DNA from: an uncultured Verrucomicrobiota bacterium
Lineage (GTDB): Bacteria; Verrucomicrobiota; Kiritimatiellia; CAIVKH01
Assembly: GCA_937872895.1 (NCBI GenBank)
Contig: CALMUP010000022.1
Span: 1 to 64,000 of the forward strand
Length of the DNA stretch: 64,000 nt
Direction: 5' to 3'
Shown here: one piece after another, positions 54,401 through 58,855 of the stretch
How positions within the stretch are numbered: position 1 is the stretch's first letter
Layout: each line of letters begins with the position of its first letter
The notes under the pieces: model-generated
What the model was told of the DNA's origin: nothing
What the model saw: the letters and a program-made list of their open reading frames with translations, nothing else
The model's database searches: none
Made by a program: the position numbers and the translations under genes

Positions 54401-55659
54401 ACCGCCAGTGGCAGACCGGTCCGCGGTACGTGGTGTTCGCGGGCGACTCCTCGCTCGACTACCGCAACCGTCTCGGGACGGGTGACAGCCTGGTGCCGAC
54501 GCCTCCGGAAGGTTCGGTGTTCGGGGTGATCGCGTCTGACCATGGGCTGGGGGACATCGACGGCGATGGCCACCTGGAGATGGCGGTCGGCCGCATCCCG
54601 GTCGGTTCCGCAGCAGCGCTGAACGCCTACGTTGCCAAGATGCAGGCCTTCGAAGCCGGTGGTTCCTGGCGCGGTTCGGTGACCATCGCCGCGGACAATC
54701 AGGATCAGGGCGGCAGCTACGAGGCGGACGGCGACGAGCTTGAGGCCTTGATCAGCGGCCGTTCGATCACCCGTGCGAACATCGGCGAACTGGGGGCGGG
54801 CGGAGCGGCTTCGGTGCTGCATGACCGCCTCAACGCGGGAACCGAATTGGCGGTGTACATCGGCCACGGCAGCTTCTTCAAGATGGCCGACGAAGGCATC
54901 CTTACCACCAACGATGTAGCCGGCCTGGTCAACGCCAGCAATCCGGGTGTGGTGATGGCCCTCGGCTGCTTGATGGGTTCGTTCGGTCAACCCGGCCAGG
55001 TCGGTATCGGCGAGAAACTGGTGGCCGGAGCCAACGGGGCCGCTGCTGTGCTCGGTTCGTCCACCCTGGTCAACATCCGCGAAGGCAACAAGGTTGGCCG
55101 CGGGGTGGTGGACGGGTTGTACCGGCAAGGGGTTGCCCGTCTGGGTGACGCGCTGGTTGAAACCAAGAATGCCGCGGCATCCGACGGCAGCTTTGCTGGT
55201 GTCGCGACCTACCAGTTGCTGGGTGATCCGGCGCTCGCCTTCGGCGATGCCGACGCCCCGCGCGGTGGTCCGGAAGTCGAACCGACCCGCTCCAGCTACG
55301 AGGAATGGCTCACCTGGGCGTTCCCGCCGGTCTGGATCGAACAAGGGCTGGGCACGGATCCGAACGACGATCCGGATGGAGATGGACTGAGCAACTGGGA
55401 GGAATACCTCGCCGGTACCGATCCGCTCGACGCCTTGTCCGACCTGGTGGTCGTAACCGTACGTCCTCAGGCCAACGGCAGCATCGAGCTGCGGTGGCCT
55501 TCGGTGCCGGGCCGCACCTACCGGATTGAACGGGCGGAGAGCATCGGCGGGCCATTTACGCCGGTGGCCGATCTCGTACCCGCCGCCGCACCGGTCAACA
55601 CGTGGCTCGACAGCCAGCCGCTGTCCGGCGCAGCTTTCTACCGGGTGTTCGTCCAGTAA
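33412..55659 (+). CDS. Giant 7,415-residue secreted repeat protein with C-terminal C25 (gingipain-like) protease
   Basis: Signal peptide (residues 1-46, ALSGELAQA before QTF). Then: Gly-rich domain (about 50-262); beta-sandwich (265-370); a conserved block with IIYYDHWEDGYE (375-850); DUF11 domains; six 110-residue repeats (1404-2063) plus two diverged ones; seven DUF11 units starting with forms of IDLELTKSVN (about 2400-3300); SdrD/Cna_B-like domains (3400-3960); fourteen 147-residue units (3963-6020); three more SdrD-like domains (to 6473); an FN3-like segment. The C25 module has catalytic H7152 (YIGHGS) and C7186 (LGCLMGSF). A Ca-loop (DDPDGDGLSNWEEYLAGTDP) and a C-terminal beta domain end the protein. 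Likely an exported surface adhesin-protease. Start 33412 has GGAG 7 nt upstream; ATG 33439 is an alternative. The frame is unbroken over 22 kb. Confidence 0.9.
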   Translation: MNACRGIHAMRKVTVDCRRPTLFGRVIASLATAATVIALSGELAQAQTFTNTYTTAGSTNFVIPVGVTQITVQAWGGGGGARLGGGTGRRSGAGGGAYASSSLSVTAGANFTIVVGDGGAVGDPGSAGGVSSVGNGLVTNVLAAGGGGGPSDNTAGAGGTVAASIGATRFAGGAGGVRGATTGGGGGGSAFITSNGLAGAVGDANGGAGGAGTGSGGAGGNNGASGNPGNTPGGGGGGRGESGATSGAGAVGRVIITYSAQAAGAPARLSFSSLPLSVVNSNVSALITIALRDTNNIQATATNNVTVSLSSSLSGSFRNVANTTNITSVVISNGQSQVSFRYRPTVLGTHNLTVSAAGLSSATQALTSVAQPVIVQTYFVPYAEENIYRALNTINTAATGTNAALISISAFASNTIIYYDHWEDGYESDLSNPTQSTTLVWGDGIAANGCPPNFTNIVSCSDAGDFIERGQAVVAINTMPSNPRNSADIRFDGRDRFGVTRPVAVTRFGWDVAPATLLAGSIEVFDISAHGTRFVVPVGTNVITESSAYELVLASIMPTRQSATVVVDYNNDGIPDLTTNVALGATLALTSNVLAGTVITSSAPVQVSLITGDIGSNYECRWYNVPPVDTWSSRYFNPVSSVNSAQGRLDVILYNPNSNAITVLRQYKTAVDDIFTTTNVIPGGSFAVVTNTEFNTAQYYYTTNNQAFYGIGQMDASGAGQISDWGFSLVPESFLTPIAFVGSAPGRDPFSSTSPNTNVSPIWVTVGSPKSTTLYVDYNGNGGAFTNDCGEYDASFPISYLDSLRVYDPDGDQTAMKLFTCDGTLITAAWGQDPLIAPAAQPSLDMGYTVLPLPGIDAEKSVAFAPGGDLNNDGFLNPGEIIRYTIIITNPNESVSGGVTVEDILPPEITYNTNTTLLDGGTPIADSGVTPFPLDEGGFFLGVLTAQTARVISFDATVINPYTNTSTVITNRARVRDDVSTVIVVTEVASPVVPPSLIIDKVSNVGAFFTNNQVITYSISVVNTSAILQTGIAVTDAIPSSVSFVTGSVFVTAPVQTGSLFTNRVRDDFSSASYSLNTGNVNWNGNWIEQNEATSPTANDIQIVDGRLRITNTNGAKPAIYREVNLANAIQASISLRYEASNNLEVIDSVQLQVSTNGGTSYIILADYTEIAGSQSGTTTVDITSYRTANTRVRLAVNAGYTGVDEFFRVDWLQVQFTTGVSARVTNTFAGTAPPVLHTGQSLFPGESMTITFQARVTNNIVGLTSIVNTACFTADGKPLPTCDSVVDLPPPPAGIRIDKTVSSNAFPGVETLTGTNNTPIVYWFVVRNTGLVNLASVTVNDPLIPYSTNLGSLAVGQAVTVSVNDVLSASLTNTATASGNPPGGLPPVTSTDTASVVRINPAITIAKTVSDTGAIPGVESVTGTNNQPVLYSFVVRNTGDVTLTNVVVTDNLISPALSTNIGTLTVNQARTVTASRVISSSLINTATAQGNPPLGPPVSNSDTASVTRISPAITIAKTVSDVGAIPGVETVTGTNNQPVLYSFVVRNTGDVTLTNVVVTDTLLSPSFTTNVGTLTVNQAVTVTANRVISGSLTNLATSTGVPPIGPPVSNSDTAVVVRINPAITIAKTVSDTGAIPGVESVTGTNNQPVLYSFVVRNTGDVILTNVVVTDTLLSPSYTTNIGTLTVNQARTVTANRVISGSLTNLATSTGVPPFGPPVSNSDTAVVVRINPAITIAKTVSDTGAIPGVETVTGTNNQPVLYSFVVRNTGDVTLTNVVVTDTLLSPSFTTNVGTLTVNQAVTVTANRVISGSLTNLATSTGVPPIGPPVSNSDTAVVVRINPAITIAKTVSGTGAIPGVETVTGTNNQPVLYSFVVRNTGDVTLTNVVVTDTLLSPSFTTNIGTLTVNQARTVTANRVISGSLTNLATSTGVPPIGPPVSNSDTAVVVRINPAITIAKTVSGTGAIPGVEFVTGTNNQPVLYSFVVRNTGDVTLTNVVVTDTILSPSYTTNIGTLAVNQARTVTANRVISGSLTNLATSTGVPPIGPPVSNSDTATVARINPAINIEKTVSATTNFANASELVTGTNSQPVTYFLVVSNPGDVTLTNVVVLDTSITPVYSNNLGTLVVGQSVTLSVARTIGGNLINTATTRGQDPLGQTQNDSDTAEVREIGPAINIEKTVATTNSFAASGELAIGTNGQPVTYFFVVSNPGDVVLTNVYVFDLSITPAYSNNLGTLAVGQSVTVSVASVISADLVNTAQARGFDTVGQPQNDSDTAEVDLRAPAITLIKTAGSAPNGTDLTILAGSNVTYTFRVINNGDTFLSNIAVTDNVIGVIGNIAGPLAPGATSSIPFTVSNLLFSVTNIGVAVGNPTDDGGADLPNFNDVRDDDDAVVIVTPVIDLELTKDVNNATPNVGSIINYTIVVSNRGPSVATGVTVLDVLPSGLSYVTSSNGTYVPGTGIWTIGSIGVGGQTSLVIVAAVTNSGSIENIAQVQTADQLDIDSTPGNNVPSEDDQDNAIITVPAAIDLELVKSVDDATPNVGQTIAFTIVLTNKGPNNATGVSVLDVIPPGFAYSSNTTSSGLFTPTNGIWTIGGPMVPGASRILVIYGVVTNSGTYTNVAQVQTADQFDIDSTPGNNDPAEDDQDDAVFTVPLTADLELEKGVNNSTPLLFETVTFTITVTNRGPDTATGVTVLDDLNVLCCGEYVSHTNGAYNPLTGIWNIGTLAVNASTQLFISVTITNSSLVDTNWAQVWTANEFDIDSTPGNSVPTEDDQDAAVLFVGDAIDLELTKTVDNAFANVGSDVVFTLTLTNKGPNAATGVSVEDVLPAGLDFVSSSSPDYDNVSGIWTVGAVSVNGSTSLLITATVTNFPPVTNAAQVLTADQFDIDSIPGNFPAVTEDDDDQVVVTPPTIDLELTKSVNKAQADPFENVTWTVIVTNRGPSDATGVTVRDELPVNWTYVSDSSGTYDTNTFLWTIGTLPAGGSTTLQIVAFANIGLTLTGHGPIVPGYTNIAQVWTANEYDIDSTPGNDVASEDDQDSAEIPIRALSDLALTKSVNNATPNFGSQITYSIIITNEGPQPAVGVRVEDILPAGLTYVSNSAGSAYNPLNGIWVIGTMNSGDSRQLDIFATVSSIGLISNVAQVNRNFHFDIDSTPDNDDPAEDDQDDAVIIVPPSADLELTKTVNTSLLSTGQVAVFTVTVTNAGPSNGTGIAVRDVLPSGLGYVSHTGGTYNAGTGIWTIGSLNVGSVTSIQITAQALLSGTWTNVAEVSAANEFDIDSTPNNNVPTEDDQDEVTVTVVSPNISIVKTVGFGPAFSTNDLVRGTNGTPVRYWFVVSNSSDTTLTNVTITDLDVPFTTNLGTLVVGQVRTVSVADVISADLTNTAVVTGQGPTGSTVTDDDTAVVLLLMKITGSVFLDIDGDGQFDPVDTNDINGVTVTLLNATNGVVGVTTTTVNGAYSFTNLPPGAYTVVQTDLPGYLSTGDTVPPNDNQIPVTLLSGIDSTGNNFLDTLPGQIGDFVWDDLNGNGIQDGGEPGISNVTVRLLDASNAVVFTTTTDNLGAYLFTNVAPAPGYVVEFVAPSGYVFTLANQGTNDLVDSDADVVTGRSGPITILSGESNTTIDAGLFIPSSISGSVFVDVDGDGIFDAEDTNGINGVIITLLDSSSNIVGVTTTAVNGAYSFTNLPPGDYTVVETDPPGYVSTGDVVPPNDNQIPVTLTSGSNVTGRDFLDTFPGQIGDFVWDDLNGNGIQDGGEPGISNVTVRLLDASNAVVFTTTTDNLGAYLFTNVAPAPGYVVEFVAPSGYVFTLANQGTNDLVDSDADVVTGRSGPITILSGESNTTIDAGLFIPSSISGSVFIDVNTDGNFDPEDTNGINGVIITLVNSSSNVVGVTTTAVNGAYSFTNLPPGAYTVVETDPVGFFSTGDVVPPNDNLIPVTLTSGSNVTGRDFLDAENPNPTLAKTFVEATDVDANGNFDIVYRITVINPAISGGTYDLTDTPSPDPNVTINGGSVSGFTNLTLVGAGPYTLADDAFIGATSTNIYVLTLNATLSEAVRSGSTNVSLCAGLPQDLAPGQGLFNEVVLTYGTNNTQLTSEDCGNIPPWLIIDKTFVAASAADVNGNFVATYVITVENIGGRTGPYDLTDTPLFDTNVTVSGGTVSGQVNTNLTGAGPYTLASGVLIGSGDVHTYTLALNATLSSAVRAGVASVTLCGEGDGTPVAGEGLFNETTVTFSTNSISVTTNDCGEIPPFLLIDKQFVSATEPDLSGAFTAVYNVTVENVGGSIGTYDLSDTPAPDTNITVNGASVSGQVTTNFTGAGPYALASGASIAVGATHTYTLSVSLTLESQVLAGAAFITTCGEGSGTPVAGEGLFNAATVTYGTNSTSITTNDCGDVPPFLLIDKTFVSASEPSLSGAFSATYNITVVNVGGQVGTYDLSDSPSPDTNVTVNGAAVTGQATNSFVGAGPYTLASGASIAVGATHTYTLTVDLTLEAQVLAGAVSVSLCGDGTGTPVAGEGLFNAATVTYGTNSTTITTNDCGEIPPFILIDKTFVSASPADTNGLFTITYNVTVENVGGTAGTYNLTDTPAPDTNVSILGVAVTGQVTTNFTGAGPYTLATGASIGAGVAQSYQLVFDAQLSMAVMDGTTFVTTCGEGNGTPVAGEGLFNAATVTYGTNSTTITTNDCGNIPPIVTIRKDFVSTTPIDTNGAFTVTYTITVDNSGGVAEIYDLSDLPTPDANVTILGGAVSGFATQTLVGAGPYTLATDASIAAGATHVYTLTLNAQLSTSVLSGSVSVSLCGERSGTPNAGEGLFNLATLAVGTNNTVITDDACGDIPPLLVPFKTFVSASEPDLNGDFSATYTITMVNVGGSSTTYDLVDTPAPDTNITVNGASVSGYAVLSFTNAGPYTLATDELIGAGSNHVYTLVLDLTLGEGIRTGISSASQCLPGSRGFEANNGLFNAVTATYGTNDTTVTTNACGEIPPFLLIDKQFVSATEPDLSGAFTAVYNVTVENVGGSIGTYDLSDTPAPDTNITVNGASVSGQVTTNFTGAGPYALASGASIAVGATHTYTLSVSLTLESQVLAGAAFITTCGEGSGTPVAGEGLFNAATVTYGTNSTSITTNDCGDVPPFLLIDKTFVSASEPSLSGAFSATYNITVVNVGGQVGTYDLSDSPSPDTNVTVNGAAVTGQATNSFVGAGPYTLASGASIAVGATHTYTLTVDLTLEAQVLAGAVSVSLCGDGTGTPVAGEGLFNAATVTYGTNSTTITTNDCGEIPPFILIDKTFVSASPADTNGLFTITYNVTVENVGGTAGTYNLTDTPAPDTNVSILGVAVTGQVTTNFTGAGPYTLATGASIGAGVAQSYQLVFDAQLSMAVMDGTTFVTTCGEGNGTPVAGEGLFNAATVTYGTNSTTITTNDCGNIPPIVTIRKDFVSTTPIDTNGAFTVTYTITVDNSGGVAEIYDLSDLPTPDANVTILGGAVSGFATQTLVGAGPYTLATDASIAAGATHVYTLTLNAQLSTSVLSGSVSVSLCGERSGTPNAGEGLFNLATLAVGTNNTVITDDACGDIPPLLVPFKTFVSASEPDLNGDFSATYTITMVNVGGSSTTYDLVDTPAPDTNITVNGASVSGYAVLSFTNAGPYTLATDELIGAGSNHVYTLVLDLTLGEGIRISRTFPLPCLESGFGYEANRGLYNRINVTYTTNEFPLEVEACGEIPPFILIDKFFVSATEADIDGNFVATYDVSVINVGGTEGTYDLTDTPSPDTNITVNGASVTGQITTNFTGAGPYTLATGEMLGEGAIHTYTLSVSMTLQSQVLAGASFVTLCGDGNGTPVSGEGLFNEATVIYGTNRTTISTNDCGEIPPFLFIDKSFVSAGDVDGGGNFVATYTVTVRNTGGSATTYDLTDALDPDLSITVNGGSVTGFTNLTLVGAGPYTLATDAAIDSGATHSYTLALNMTINSNVLNGTETISACSAEGRSEPGQGLYNEATVVFGTNDTTISTNACGDITATIRLFADPLCIDDAPYIQYLIVPIGFTPSNTATITWVNTNGVTVRVDTNLPLAGTLVWPGTTFDTNGVVTDWPGWVFTNGIWVVEDDGLRPFLTLIASVNPTNATVELYPPESPECSPNPPATIGDFVWDDLNLNGIQDPGEPGLSNIVVVLYDFTNGVAGVTTTDVNGAYAFQVRAGTYEVQFFPPTGYFFSPAFEGTNTAIDSNADAITGLSGPITVSAGQVEDTIDAGLFTTAFIAGSVFNDSNGNGLFDPEDITNGIPSVLITLLDGNSNVVTTTFTAADGSYIFTNLQPGVYTVVETDPAGFYSTADISAPNDNIIPGITIVSGQGSTGNDFLDARYAAVGDRVWLDFGNGIQDPGEAGLGGVRLTLFDSNNVVVGVTTSAPISGFYRFSNLVAGAYNIRISVPPGSGISPQFQGSDPTVDSDVNPTNAFTPVFVLVPGQNNTNVDAGLYDFQIYAAIVEVSGSIVQGTPVLAWETETEYGTAGWLVQRESADGRWITISGDLPALGSSQAGASYRWPDTGAEPGATYRYQLVELESRGSQRVSGPYEITYAKAGRTAQSAGAATFSATAKTFTPVVAQAGVRTLSAESGGTVIAAKVAITNDGLFRVTAAQLASVLGVDAAVVAASPVRVEHLGLEIPAQRDGDDVVFHARGYNSMFTDRNVYRLSLALAQPVPEQVVAGGSGVPVQSTIATVAVEQQLLLRPELFTDAQSDLWLWRQLISGIPSRAEFTAMVDVPHLVAGTPAQLTVRVKGGSPHAHGVVVQVNGQSVGSASFSGLAEHDLIVTLPAGLLTSGANSVRLSMTPPVGVTSDQVYLDRIQVMYQRALVAGDHGLVFDAPVGSVQVTGLNGSAIEVWDVTDVFQPVRLVGFAQSLQAGTWSVSFQAPRTGRYAVSAAPASPVAVTAWYANDLKVNTHEIDYLVIHGNGLGAGAHALAADRSAKGLRTKVVSMESVYDAFNHGITDARVLKAFLGYAYRQWQTGPRYVVFAGDSSLDYRNRLGTGDSLVPTPPEGSVFGVIASDHGLGDIDGDGHLEMAVGRIPVGSAAALNAYVAKMQAFEAGGSWRGSVTIAADNQDQGGSYEADGDELEALISGRSITRANIGELGAGGAASVLHDRLNAGTELAVYIGHGSFFKMADEGILTTNDVAGLVNASNPGVVMALGCLMGSFGQPGQVGIGEKLVAGANGAAAVLGSSTLVNIREGNKVGRGVVDGLYRQGVARLGDALVETKNAAASDGSFAGVATYQLLGDPALAFGDADAPRGGPEVEPTRSSYEEWLTWAFPPVWIEQGLGTDPNDDPDGDGLSNWEEYLAGTDPLDALSDLVVVTVRPQANGSIELRWPSVPGRTYRIERAESIGGPFTPVADLVPAAAPVNTWLDSQPLSGAAFYRVFVQ
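37621..39600 (+). repeat. Six tandem 330-bp (110-residue) repeats
   Basis: Unit starts (ATCACCATCGCGAAGACGGT or near variants) lie at 37621, 37951, 38281, 38611, 38941 and 39271, exactly 330 bp apart, with a diverged seventh at 39601. Units 2 and 4 share the same variant over roughly 180 bp (about 38066-38249 against 38726-38909), pointing to conversion or a two-unit duplication. Confidence 0.9.
43957..44288 (+). repeat. 332-bp SdrD-like segment, copy A
   Basis: Appears base-for-base identical to 44620-44951 at an offset of 663 bp. It encodes a domain beginning GQIGDFVWDDLNGNGIQDGG. Sequence between the copies is diverged. Confidence 0.85.
44620..44951 (+). repeat. 332-bp SdrD-like segment, copy B
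   Basis: Partner of 43957-44288. Identity stops at a T/C difference at 44289/44952. Confidence 0.85.
46159..48176 (+). repeat. 2,018-bp identical block, copy A (within the 441-bp array)
   Basis: Seems identical to 48364-50381 (offset 2,205 bp, five 441-bp units). Identity ends abruptly at G48177 versus C50382, and at the 5' side just before GAGATCCCGCC. Confidence 0.88.
48364..50381 (+). repeat. 2,018-bp identical block, copy B
   Basis: Partner of 46159-48176. Downstream of the block the two copies diverge in sequence (GIRTGISSASQ versus GIRISRTFPLP) but keep the reading frame. Confidence 0.88.
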
Positions 55660-55681
55660 CCCCACAACATCCTCCGCATGT

Positions 55682-55713
55682 AAAGGCGCCGGTCCACACC
55701 GGCGCCTTTTTTT
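55682..55713 (+). terminator. Rho-independent terminator of the giant gene
   Basis: A 12-bp stem AAAGGCGCCGGT/ACCGGCGCCTTT with loop CCAC, followed by a T run. 22 nt after the TAA stop. Confidence 0.92.
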
Positions 55714-55982
55714 ATCTCCCTACTTGAAAACAAGCAGGCTATGGCGTTGCTTCTGTCGACGGCGGAAGAAGTTGTACAACCTTGCCCACGAAGGTTTCAC
55801 AGATTTAAGAATCGTTTCGACACTGGTTGAGAAGCGTCGGTTTCGGAGTTGGCACCGTAAAATGTTTTACCGATTAGGGAATTGCTGATTACGAAAAAAC
55901 ATGAAAATTATCCCGACAACATCGTCGTTCGTTTGTGATCTATATAACGTGCTCGTTATGAGGCATCTAAAAGGAGCAGTCG

Positions 55983-56063
55983 ATGGTTGAGGCGGGGTCG
56001 CCGAGTAGGTCATGCGTTTTACTGTGGAGGCCGTTCCGGAAAGCTGGCCTGGTTCTTGCTTAA
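55983..56063 (+). CDS. Possible 26-residue upstream peptide
   Basis: ATG 55983 has AAAAGGAG 6 nt upstream, a better ribosome site than that of the protease gene itself. The frame (MVEAGSPSRSC.. to ..AGLVLA) ends TAA 48 nt before the protease ATG. It could be a leader peptide affecting translation of the protease, or chance. Confidence 0.3.
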   Translation: MVEAGSPSRSCVLLWRPFRKAGLVLA

Positions 56064-56111
56064 ACAGTAGCAGATGACAAACAGGTACGAACGATGAGCA
56101 AGGGATATAAC

Positions 56112-58619
56112 ATGATGACACGGGGTGGAAAAGCGGGGGTCGCGGTTGCGATGGCCTTGTGGGTGTGTCTTCCCGTCGTTGCCTTGGCGACGCCGTCGGC
56201 CAAGGTGATGGTGAAGGATGCCGGTTTCTATCGCGTTACCAAGGCCCAGTTGTCTTCCGTACTGGGTATGACGGAGTCCAACGTTGCCATCACGGCGTTG
56301 TCGGTCAAGAACCTCGGGCGCGCTGTTCCGGCGATTCGCGACAACGGCGATGTGGTGTTTTTTGGTCACCGTTTTGACTCCCAGTTTACCGATGAAAACG
56401 TGTATGTGGTCGAGGCTGGTGCCGCGATCTCGCCGGAGGCCCAGGTGGTCACGAATGGTTCAACGCCGTTTGCATCTTCCTTCAGCGAACAGCGGCGCGC
56501 TGAAAGCCAGTCGATTTTTCGTGCCGACATTATCCGGGTGGCTGGTCAGGAAAGCGAAGACCCGATTTACTGGCGTCTGCTCTCCAGCGGCTTGTCCACC
56601 AGCAACTTCAATGCGACGGTGGCCTTGAGCAGTGTTGCCCCGGCCACCGGTGGTTCATTGAAGATCCGGGTGAAAGGAGCCACGGATATCGCTGGTCGCT
56701 ACTACCATCGCGCCCGGGTTATTCTGAACAACACCTTGCTGGGTACGGTTGATTTCGAGGGGTTGGACGCGGCTGAAGCCACGTTCTCCGTCCCTTCGGG
56801 TTTGTTCACGAGTGGCAACAACACGATCCGGGTGCAAAGCAATCCGCCCAGTGGCACGACCTTCGACAGCTTTTATCTCGATTACATCGATGCCTCGTAT
56901 GCCCGGTTGCACATCGCCCAGACCAACCGGTTGATCATGAACGTTACGCCGGGTTCGGTTGAGGTATCCTCTCTGAACAGCTCCAATCTGCTGGTCTGGA
57001 ATGTGACCGATCCGTGGGCTCCCAAGAGCCTCGTCGGCTATCAACTTTCGGCCGCCGGAACGAACCACAAGGTCAACTTCACCACCACCCTGACCGGCCG
57101 TTACGCGGTGGTGCGGCTGGGTTCGGAACTGGCCCCGGTCCGTTTGACCACCGGTTCGGTGGTGAACCTCAAGTCTCCGACCTGGCATCTCGATCACCTG
57201 ACCATCGCGGAGCCCTCGCTTCTGCAAGCCGCCCAGGCGATCAAGAACCACCGCATCGCGCAGGGGTTGGTGGCCGAGTTGATCTCGATCGATGACGTGT
57301 ACGACAACTTCAATTTCGGTATCCGCGACCCGCGGGCCCTCCAGGCTTTCCTCGGTTACGCCTACCGGACCTGGTCGAAGTATCCCAACTACGTGTTCCT
57401 GGTGGGTGATGGTTCGTTGGATTACAAGAACGGCCTGGGCACCGCCGATTCCGGAATCCCCTCGCTGCCGGTCGTTGTCAACAGTGGCATGTATGCCAGC
57501 GATTATCAGTTCGGCGATATCGACAACGACGGCAATGTGGAAATCGCGGTCGGTCGCTTGCCGGTCAGCGCGGCCTCCAACGTGAATCAGTTCGTCCAGA
57601 AGATGATCAACTACGAAAACGGTGGCAACTGGCGCACCAACACCATGATCACCACCGACCTCAGTGACTTCGCCGGTGACTTTTACGGCGATGGCAACTA
57701 CCTCGAGCAGTCGATGGTCGATCGTCAAGTTCACCGCGCAGACATGGACCTGCTGGGTGCCACCGTTACCCGTGACGAAATCATCACCGGGGTCAATAAC
57801 GGCAAGGAAGTCACCGTGTACATCGGCCACGGAACACCCAACCAACTGTCACTTCAGTCGATTATTCTCACCAGCGATTCCGTCCTCTTTACCAACAACG
57901 CCGCTCCGAGCACCTTCGTGATGATTGGTTGCTTGGTCGGTTCATTCGCCAATCCCGGGTTTACCGGCATGGGCGAAAGCCTCATCACCGCCAAGGGTGG
58001 GGCATCGGCCTTGATCGCCGCCGCAACCCTGATCTCCGCGGCAGACGGTCGGGTATTGACGGAGGAGTTCCTCGACACGCTGTACACCGAAGGCGAGTCC
58101 CGCATTGGTGACGCCTGGATCAAGGGAAAGAACCAATTAACCTTGACCGGTCGTGCCCCGGCCTACAAGGCGTTCCAGTTGATGGGCGATCCGGGCATGG
58201 CGATCGGCGATACGCAAGCCCCGGCCCAGGCTCCCGGCCAACCCGGTCGCGGCACGTTCGAGGAGTGGAAGACCTGGGCGATCCCGCCCGTACTCGCCAG
58301 CCAGTCCGTTGGGCCCAACCCTGGCGATGATCCCGATGGCGATCTGGTTGACAACTGGTCGGAATACATGGCTGGCACCGACCCGATGGATCCCTCCTCG
58401 TTCCTGGAGATCGTGGATATCCGCCGGGGTGCTAATCCTTCTGACAAGGTGGTTAGCTGGCCTTCCGTTAAGAGCCGCACCTACCGTCTGGAATATGCAA
58501 CCCAGATCAAAGGTCCTTACACGTTGGTCGATACCAACATCCCGGCAACCGCACCGATGAACTCTTACGCGGCCAGCGCTTCCAGCAACACCCACTTCTT
58601 CCGAGTCGTGGTTGAATAA
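56112..58619 (+). CDS. Secreted C25 (gingipain-like) cysteine protease
   Basis: The product has 835 residues. Signal peptide (VAVAMALWVCLPVVALA), then an N-terminal accessory region (VMVKDAGFYRVTKAQLSSVLG, FDSQFTDENVY) shared with the two neighbours, and the C25 catalytic domain from about 360 (HLDHLTIAE). It has DYKNGLGT, DIDNDGNVEIAVGRLP, catalytic H573 (YIGHGT) and C607 (MIGCLVGSF). The tail has GTFEEWKTWAIPP, a Ca-loop DDPDGDLVDNWSEYMAGTDP and a C-terminal beta domain ending FFRVVVE. I chose ATG 56112 (AAGGG 8 nt upstream); ATG 56094 adds six residues. It probably acts outside the cell; a substrate cannot be told. Confidence 0.9.
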   Translation: MMTRGGKAGVAVAMALWVCLPVVALATPSAKVMVKDAGFYRVTKAQLSSVLGMTESNVAITALSVKNLGRAVPAIRDNGDVVFFGHRFDSQFTDENVYVVEAGAAISPEAQVVTNGSTPFASSFSEQRRAESQSIFRADIIRVAGQESEDPIYWRLLSSGLSTSNFNATVALSSVAPATGGSLKIRVKGATDIAGRYYHRARVILNNTLLGTVDFEGLDAAEATFSVPSGLFTSGNNTIRVQSNPPSGTTFDSFYLDYIDASYARLHIAQTNRLIMNVTPGSVEVSSLNSSNLLVWNVTDPWAPKSLVGYQLSAAGTNHKVNFTTTLTGRYAVVRLGSELAPVRLTTGSVVNLKSPTWHLDHLTIAEPSLLQAAQAIKNHRIAQGLVAELISIDDVYDNFNFGIRDPRALQAFLGYAYRTWSKYPNYVFLVGDGSLDYKNGLGTADSGIPSLPVVVNSGMYASDYQFGDIDNDGNVEIAVGRLPVSAASNVNQFVQKMINYENGGNWRTNTMITTDLSDFAGDFYGDGNYLEQSMVDRQVHRADMDLLGATVTRDEIITGVNNGKEVTVYIGHGTPNQLSLQSIILTSDSVLFTNNAAPSTFVMIGCLVGSFANPGFTGMGESLITAKGGASALIAAATLISAADGRVLTEEFLDTLYTEGESRIGDAWIKGKNQLTLTGRAPAYKAFQLMGDPGMAIGDTQAPAQAPGQPGRGTFEEWKTWAIPPVLASQSVGPNPGDDPDGDLVDNWSEYMAGTDPMDPSSFLEIVDIRRGANPSDKVVSWPSVKSRTYRLEYATQIKGPYTLVDTNIPATAPMNSYAASASSNTHFFRVVVE

Positions 58620-58796
58620 GCAGGGCTGATGCCAGCCTTCAACCGCATACAAAGCGGCTGAATCGGCCCCGGATGATACCGCCAACACAACGACGCTGAC
58701 ACCTCCGTCGTCCTCGTCCTAAACGACCTCCAGCACGCGCGTTACATGATCACGGCGTGGTTGGTGGCAGCGGTTTATCATTTGTGGTATTATCGC

Positions 58797-58825
58797 TTGA
58801 ACATTGATACCCGGTCCTATACGAT
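58797..58825 (+). promoter_or_regulatory. Candidate sigma70 promoter of the third island gene
   Basis: TTGAAC, exactly 17 nt, TACGAT, 31 nt upstream of ATG 58856. The best promoter match in the surface-protein island. Confidence 0.6.
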
Positions 58826-58855
58826 TTACCCATACCGTTTAAGGGGTACCGGACT

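Larger units (their letters stand above)
55660..56111. other. 452-bp gap between the giant gene and the C25 protease gene
   Basis: It contains the terminator at 55682-55713, then AT-richer sequence with a TATAAC -10-like word at 55943 lacking a clear -35, and a short open frame at 55983-56063 with an excellent ribosome site. Nothing else recognised. Confidence 0.6.
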
